A DNA stretch of 64,000 nucleotides from Allohahella sp002354735 (GTDB taxonomy: Bacteria > Pseudomonadota > Gammaproteobacteria > Pseudomonadales > Oleiphilaceae), in NCBI RefSeq assembly GCF_047946665.1, contig NZ_CP172312.1:4601953-4665952 (forward strand), given 5' to 3'. A program made the position numbers and the translations under genes. The notes below the pieces were generated by a model. The model was not told the DNA's origin. It saw only the letters and a list, made by a program, of their open reading frames with translations, and did not search any database. Each line of letters starts with the position of its first letter. Within the stretch, counting starts at the first letter, position 1. Shown here piece after piece: positions 60,360 to 64,000 of the stretch.

Positions 60360-61325
60360 TCAATCGCCGGGCGAACCGGGAATATTTTTCAGAAGCTCGG
60401 CATTGGTGGGGTGTTTCTCAAGCAGCTCAACTAGCTTTTTTGTGCCCTCTAGCGGTTTGAGACTGCTAAGCGCCCGGCGCAATCCTCTTATCTTGTCCAA
60501 ATCCTTCGGATCCAACAGCAGCTCTTCACGGCGTGTACTGCTTTTCGAAATGTCCAGCGCGGGGAAGATTCGCTGTTGCGCAACGTCTCTCGATAACACC
60601 AGCTCCATGTTCCCCGTGCCCTTGAACTCCTCAAATATGACCTGGTCCATACGGCTGCCGGTATCCACCAGAACGGTTGCCAAAATGGTCAGCGAGCCGC
60701 CATTCTCAAGGTTCCGCGCAGCGCCAAACATCCTCCGCGGGATCTCCATCGCTCGAGCATCAAGCCCGCCAGACATGGTACGACCGCCACCCTTTCGCTC
60801 CGCATTATGCACACGCGAAAGCCTCGTGAGTGAATCAATCACAATCATGACGTCCTGACCCTCGCCAGCTTGTTGGCGCGCGGTATCGAGAAGCTCATCG
60901 GCAATGCGAACGTGGTGCGCATAGCTTTCATCCGAAGAAGACGCGTGTACCTCAGCTGGCACGCTGCGCTTGAAATCAGTGACCTCTTCGGGTCGTTCAT
61001 CTATCAGTAACGCGTAAAGTTTGATCTCGGGATACGCCTTGCCCACTGCCTGGCAAATGTGTTTTAAAACTGTCGATTTCCCAGACCCCGGCGGTGCAAC
61101 GATCAAACCTCGCTGCCCCAGGCCAATCGGCGTGATCAAATCCATCGCTCGCACCGAGAGTTCTTCTGAACCTGACTCCAGGCGAATCCCCGGCGCTGGA
61201 TTGATAACTACACCGTTCAGGAACCGCTTTTGTGGATCAGCCTCGGACACCGCTTCGGCTGCCTGAGCCGCTGGTTTAGCGTCCTTGTTTCGTTTCCGGG
61301 TTAACCCTAATGTCGTTCTCGTCAT
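60360..61325 (-). CDS. Short Rho-like ATPase without the RNA-binding domain
   Basis: 321 residues that align with the C-terminal motor of Rho (the full protein is about 419). Walker A is APPGSGKSTVLKH where E. coli Rho has PPKAGKT; LIDERPEEVTDFKR, VIDSLTRLSRVHN, RRMFGAARNLENGGSLTI, TGSRMDQVIFEEFKGTGNMEL and ISKSSTRREELL are kept. The N-terminal helix bundle and the OB-fold that binds C-rich RNA are missing; residues 1-30 are a charged tail. The Q-loop region reads ERKGGGRTMSGG, unlike E. coli. It is a Rho paralogue, and a normal rho is expected elsewhere. Function unknown. Confidence 0.88.
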   Translation of the reverse strand: MTRTTLGLTRKRNKDAKPAAQAAEAVSEADPQKRFLNGVVINPAPGIRLESGSEELSVRAMDLITPIGLGQRGLIVAPPGSGKSTVLKHICQAVGKAYPEIKLYALLIDERPEEVTDFKRSVPAEVHASSSDESYAHHVRIADELLDTARQQAGEGQDVMIVIDSLTRLSRVHNAERKGGGRTMSGGLDARAMEIPRRMFGAARNLENGGSLTILATVLVDTGSRMDQVIFEEFKGTGNMELVLSRDVAQQRIFPALDISKSSTRREELLLDPKDLDKIRGLRRALSSLKPLEGTKKLVELLEKHPTNAELLKNIPGSPGD

Positions 61326-61633
61326 GGTTATTCGATAGCTCGTGTTTGATTGAGTAGTAGGTCATGAGCTTTGGCGCCATGGCCGGCATGAGTCCCACGA
61401 CCTTTCATCCTAGTCTTTTTAAGGGCGGCTGGCGTTCCATTTTCCTGACTATCGCCGGTTTTCGGTTGCGCTTGATCCGGCTTGAGAGGATACCCGCGGC
61501 ATGTCTCCGAGATGTCCGAGCCCCTAATAACTCGCATCTATTTGCCCGATTTCCTTGCGGAAAAGTCATTTTTTTAGCAGTCTCTGTTAATGATACAGAA
61601 AAATCCTGAGGAACAATTAGCGGAGACGACCCC
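61326..61633. other. Divergent promoter region, no gene
   Basis: This stretch lies between the Rho-like gene and the TRAP operon, transcribed apart. It must hold both promoters; I see no further gene or strong palindrome. Confidence 0.5.
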
Positions 61634-62659
61634 ATGAATACCTCATTAAAGCTAAAGAAACTGGCTGGAGTTTCGGTGATCGTATTTGCAGCGATGACTG
61701 CGGTGAACTCCGCCAGCGCGGCCAACTGGCGCTATGCTCATGAAGAGTATGAGGGCGACGTCCAGGACGTCTATGCCTATAAATTCAAAGAATATATTGA
61801 AGACAATTCCGACCACACCCTGCAGATTTTCCGCTTCGGCGAACTCGGTGAGTCCGACGACATCATGGAGCAGACCCAGTCCGGAATTCTCAACTTCGTC
61901 AACCAGTCACCGGGGTTCACCGGCTCGCTGATTCCTGAAGCCCAAATCTTCTTTATTCCGTATCTGATGCCTACGAGTATGGATACGGTGATCGAGTTCT
62001 TCCGTGAAAGTAAGGCGATCAACGAAGCATTTCCTAAGCTCTATGCCGAGAACGGTCTTGAGCTGCTAAAAATGTATCCCGAAGGGGAGATGGTCGTGAC
62101 CGTCGATGAGCCGGTGACGAGCCCTGCGGAGTTTGATAACAAGAAAATCCGGGTGATGACCAACCCGCTGCTGTCGGAAACCTACGATGCATTCGGGGCC
62201 ACGCCGACACCACTGCCCTGGGGGGAAGTCTATGGTGCGCTGCAGACCAACATGATCCAGGGTCAGGAAAACCCGATCTTCTGGATCGAGTCCGCGGGTT
62301 TGTACGAGGTCTCACCCAACCTGGTCTTCACCGGCCACGGCTGGTTCACTACTGCCTCGATGGCTAACAAGAAGTTCTATGATGGCCTGCCTGATGAAGA
62401 CAAGAAGCTGATTCGCAATGCGGCCGATTATGCGTTCGAGGAAATCATCAAGCACATCGACGGACTGGCGGATGATGCCCTGGCAAAAATCCAGAAAGCC
62501 AGTGACAAGGTCACCGTTACTCGTTTGAATGAAGAGCAGATCGAGCTGTTTCGCGCCCGTGCACCACAGGTCGAGAAGAAATTTATCGAGATGACCGGAA
62601 AAAGTGGCGAGGCGCTGCTCGACCAGTTCCGCAAGGATCTTGCAGCCGTCACCGAGTAG
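61634..62659 (+). CDS. TRAP transporter substrate-binding protein (DctP family)
   Basis: 341 residues with a signal peptide (GVSVIVFAAMTAVNSASA). DctP features: an early YKFKEYIEDNSDHTLQIFRFGELG, then KKIRVMTNPLLSETYDAFGATPTPLPWGEVYGALQTNMIQGQENP, where the Arg binds the ligand carboxylate. It collects an organic acid in the periplasm for the DctQM permease. The permease genes follow but are broken by an IS element, so transport is likely lost. Confidence 0.92.
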   Translation: MNTSLKLKKLAGVSVIVFAAMTAVNSASAANWRYAHEEYEGDVQDVYAYKFKEYIEDNSDHTLQIFRFGELGESDDIMEQTQSGILNFVNQSPGFTGSLIPEAQIFFIPYLMPTSMDTVIEFFRESKAINEAFPKLYAENGLELLKMYPEGEMVVTVDEPVTSPAEFDNKKIRVMTNPLLSETYDAFGATPTPLPWGEVYGALQTNMIQGQENPIFWIESAGLYEVSPNLVFTGHGWFTTASMANKKFYDGLPDEDKKLIRNAADYAFEEIIKHIDGLADDALAKIQKASDKVTVTRLNEEQIELFRARAPQVEKKFIEMTGKSGEALLDQFRKDLAAVTE

Positions 62660-62743
62660 CATCTGGGGGCGCCCATGGGCCGGTCACGCTGACCGGCGCG
62701 GCGCGACCTTGCAAGCTAGCAGCCATTCACTGGAGCGCAGCCC

Positions 62744-62986
62744 ATGAGTGAGAACACATCGAGCCACGATACCGAAGAGTTTGAGTCGGGGTTGCCGGGT
62801 ATCTTGGGTCTCATCGATGTTGCCATCAGCAAGATTGAGGCGGTCGTGCTGGCCGCTGGCGTTCTGCTCATGGCGCTCAATACCTGCATCAACGTGATTG
62901 CACGATTTGTGTTCGGGGAAGGGCTGTTCTTCTCTGGTGAGATTGTAATCCCCCCATTTTTAACCGGGCTTTTTCATAGAGCCTAA
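62744..62986 (+). pseudogene. TRAP small permease DctQ, truncated by IS insertion
   Basis: The first 67 codons are a normal DctQ start with the first membrane helix and NTCINVIARFVFGEGLFFSGEI. From 62944 the sequence is the end of an IS element, which adds about 12 foreign codons and a stop. DctQ proteins are about 170-220 residues with four helices. Any dctM lies beyond the window. Confidence 0.9.
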
Positions 62987-63780
62987 GCTGCCTTCAACAG
63001 CCAGCGCGGCGGCACGCCGCCAATAGCTGTGTTTGGTCGTTCGTTGTTGTAAATCCAGAGCCATTGCGTAGCCAGTAGTTGGGCCTGCTCAACCGACTCG
63101 AAGAGATTCAAGTCCAGCCATTCGTGTCGAGCCGTCCTGTTGAAGCGCTCGACGTAAGCGTTCTGTGTTGGCTTACCCGGCTGTATGTAAAGCATCGTGA
63201 TTTGCTGCTTGTTCGCCCAGGCCACCAGCGGCCCCGACAGCAGTTCGGGCCCATTATCACACCGAATCGCAGCGGGCTTGCCGCGCCACTCGATGATCTG
63301 CTCCAGCGACCGTATGACGCGAGCACTCGGCATCGACAGGTCCACATCCACTGCCAAACCCTCGCGGTTGTAGTCGTCAATCACGTTCAGCGTTCGCAGC
63401 TTTCGGCCATCAATCAGCGTGTCGCTCATGAAGTCGATCGACCAGACCTGGTTCGGCGCAGTTGGGACGCTCAGCGCATCAGGCTTCTCTCGCTTGAGAC
63501 GACGTCTGGGTTTTATGCGCAGATTCAGCTCTAACTCCCGGTAAATACGGTACACGCGCTTGTGATTCCATCGATAGCCTTTGACGTTACGCAAGTAGAA
63601 ATAGCACAGGCCAAAGCCCCAGCGGCGGTGCGTATCAGTCAGCCGCAGCAACCACTCTTCGATCTGAGCATTTTCACCGGACAGCCGACTCCTATAGCGG
63701 TAGCAGGTCTCGCTGATGCTCAGGCATTCACAAGACAGGCGAATCGACAGACCGTGTTTCTCCACGGCCGCTCTGGCCAT
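62983..63780 (-). CDS. IS407-type transposase OrfB
   Basis: 265 residues. DDE triad: Asp in VWSIDFMSDTL, Asp in IRCDNGPEL, Glu in QNAYVERFNRTARHEWLD. The N-terminal part has YRYRSRLSGEN and GFGLCYFYLRN. The upstream frame is open as RPSQRREMARAAVE, so a -1 frameshift from orfA is likely to make the fusion. Probably functional. Confidence 0.9.
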   Translation of the reverse strand: MARAAVEKHGLSIRLSCECLSISETCYRYRSRLSGENAQIEEWLLRLTDTHRRWGFGLCYFYLRNVKGYRWNHKRVYRIYRELELNLRIKPRRRLKREKPDALSVPTAPNQVWSIDFMSDTLIDGRKLRTLNVIDDYNREGLAVDVDLSMPSARVIRSLEQIIEWRGKPAAIRCDNGPELLSGPLVAWANKQQITMLYIQPGKPTQNAYVERFNRTARHEWLDLNLFESVEQAQLLATQWLWIYNNERPNTAIGGVPPRWLLKAA

Positions 63781-63800
63781 CTCTCGTCGCTGAGATGGCC

Positions 63801-64000
63801 TTACAACTTTCCCTCGAGGGCTTCCTTACGGATCTCGGCCTTGATGCGCTCCTCGGCATACATCTTCTTGAGCCGAGCATTCTCCGCCTCGAGCTCCTTC
63901 ATGCGCTTCATCAGTGAGGCGTCCATGCCGCCGAACTTGCTGCGCCACTGGTAGATCATGGCTGTGCTACAGCCGTGCTCTCGAGCCAGCTCAGCGACTG
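63801..64000 (-). CDS. IS407-type transposase OrfA (partial, runs off right edge)
   Basis: The last 65 or so codons: VAELAREHGCSTAMIYQWRSKFG, the end of a helix-turn-helix, then the coiled coil MKELEAENARLKKMYAEE, RIKAEIRKEALEGKL and TAA. The N-terminus is beyond the window. A G-A3 run before the stop fits frameshifting into orfB. Confidence 0.88.
   Translation of the reverse strand, partial: VAELAREHGCSTAMIYQWRSKFGGMDASLMKRMKELEAENARLKKMYAEERIKAEIRKEALEGKL

Larger units (their letters stand above)
62944..64000 (-). mobile_element. IS3-family element of the IS407 type (runs off right edge)
   Basis: The left end TGTAATCCCCCC matches the TGT..CCCCC type of IS407-group ends. It carries orfB and part of orfA. 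It is inserted inside dctQ. The other end lies beyond the window, so it cannot be judged complete. Confidence 0.85.

Noticed and set aside
1..64000. CRISPR array, prophage, integron integrase or tRNA genes
   Set aside because: No regularly spaced direct repeats, no phage structural genes, no tyrosine recombinase and no recognisable tRNA cloverleaf were seen by eye; a tRNA could still be missed without a scan.

Overview
This window looks like chromosome of a gammaproteobacterium, probably marine, of moderate GC content. The grounds are an ilvA gene with an Ile/Thr/Val/Leu leader peptide, SelO, a metF remnant, a TRAP transporter, 7TM-DISM diguanylate cyclases, a possible PEP-CTERM protein and IS3-family elements. 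There is no rRNA or recognisable tRNA gene, so I do not name a genus.

Layout. 0-2.3 kb: HxlR regulator (runs off the left edge), divergent MBL-fold hydrolase, alpha/beta hydrolase. 2.4-5.2 kb: a minus-strand run of small accessory genes and wrecks (RES/Xre toxin-antitoxin pseudogenes, small membrane proteins, VOC protein). 5.3-17.2 kb: an outer-membrane protein and three c-di-GMP signalling genes, one of them a 1687-residue kinase/ATPase/GAF/GGDEF protein. 17.3-25.2 kb: a zinc-protease-like protein, orphan antitoxin-like genes, a lytic transglycosylase and a large lipoprotein with Asp-box repeats. 25.4-26.6 kb: complete IS3-family element. 26.6-29.6 kb: second run of small genes. 29.8-38.8 kb: PhzF enzyme, NepI-like exporter, LysR regulator, then a six-gene operon around a two-subunit molybdenum hydroxylase. 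38.8-42.5 kb: three orphan antitoxins, SelO, and a gene graveyard. 42.7-46.3 kb: an AT-rich island with a retron (ncRNA, reverse transcriptase, AAA-ATPase/TOPRIM effector) and an unknown gene. 46.8-49.3 kb: metF fragment and ankyrin-repeat gene. 49.6-56.2 kb: third run of minus-strand small genes, including two immunity-type proteins. 56.2-58 kb: ilvA with attenuator. 58.1-64 kb: a duplicate exported protein, second transglycosylase, short Rho-like ATPase, and a TRAP transporter cut by an IS407-like element.

The main new-system candidate is the retron at 42725-45301. A near-consensus promoter places the transcript start at the foot of a candidate msr-msd RNA, followed by an RT with YADD and an overlapping ATPase gene whose C-terminus has TOPRIM-like acidic residues. 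This resembles anti-phage retrons with OLD-type effectors.

The wider theme is turnover. Antitoxin and immunity genes lie scattered without toxins, several are broken, and short diverged copies of pieces of other genes in the window sit in intergenic DNA. Two copies of one exported-protein gene form a 30-kb-spaced inverted repeat. Identifications rest on reading motifs by eye; no database search was possible.
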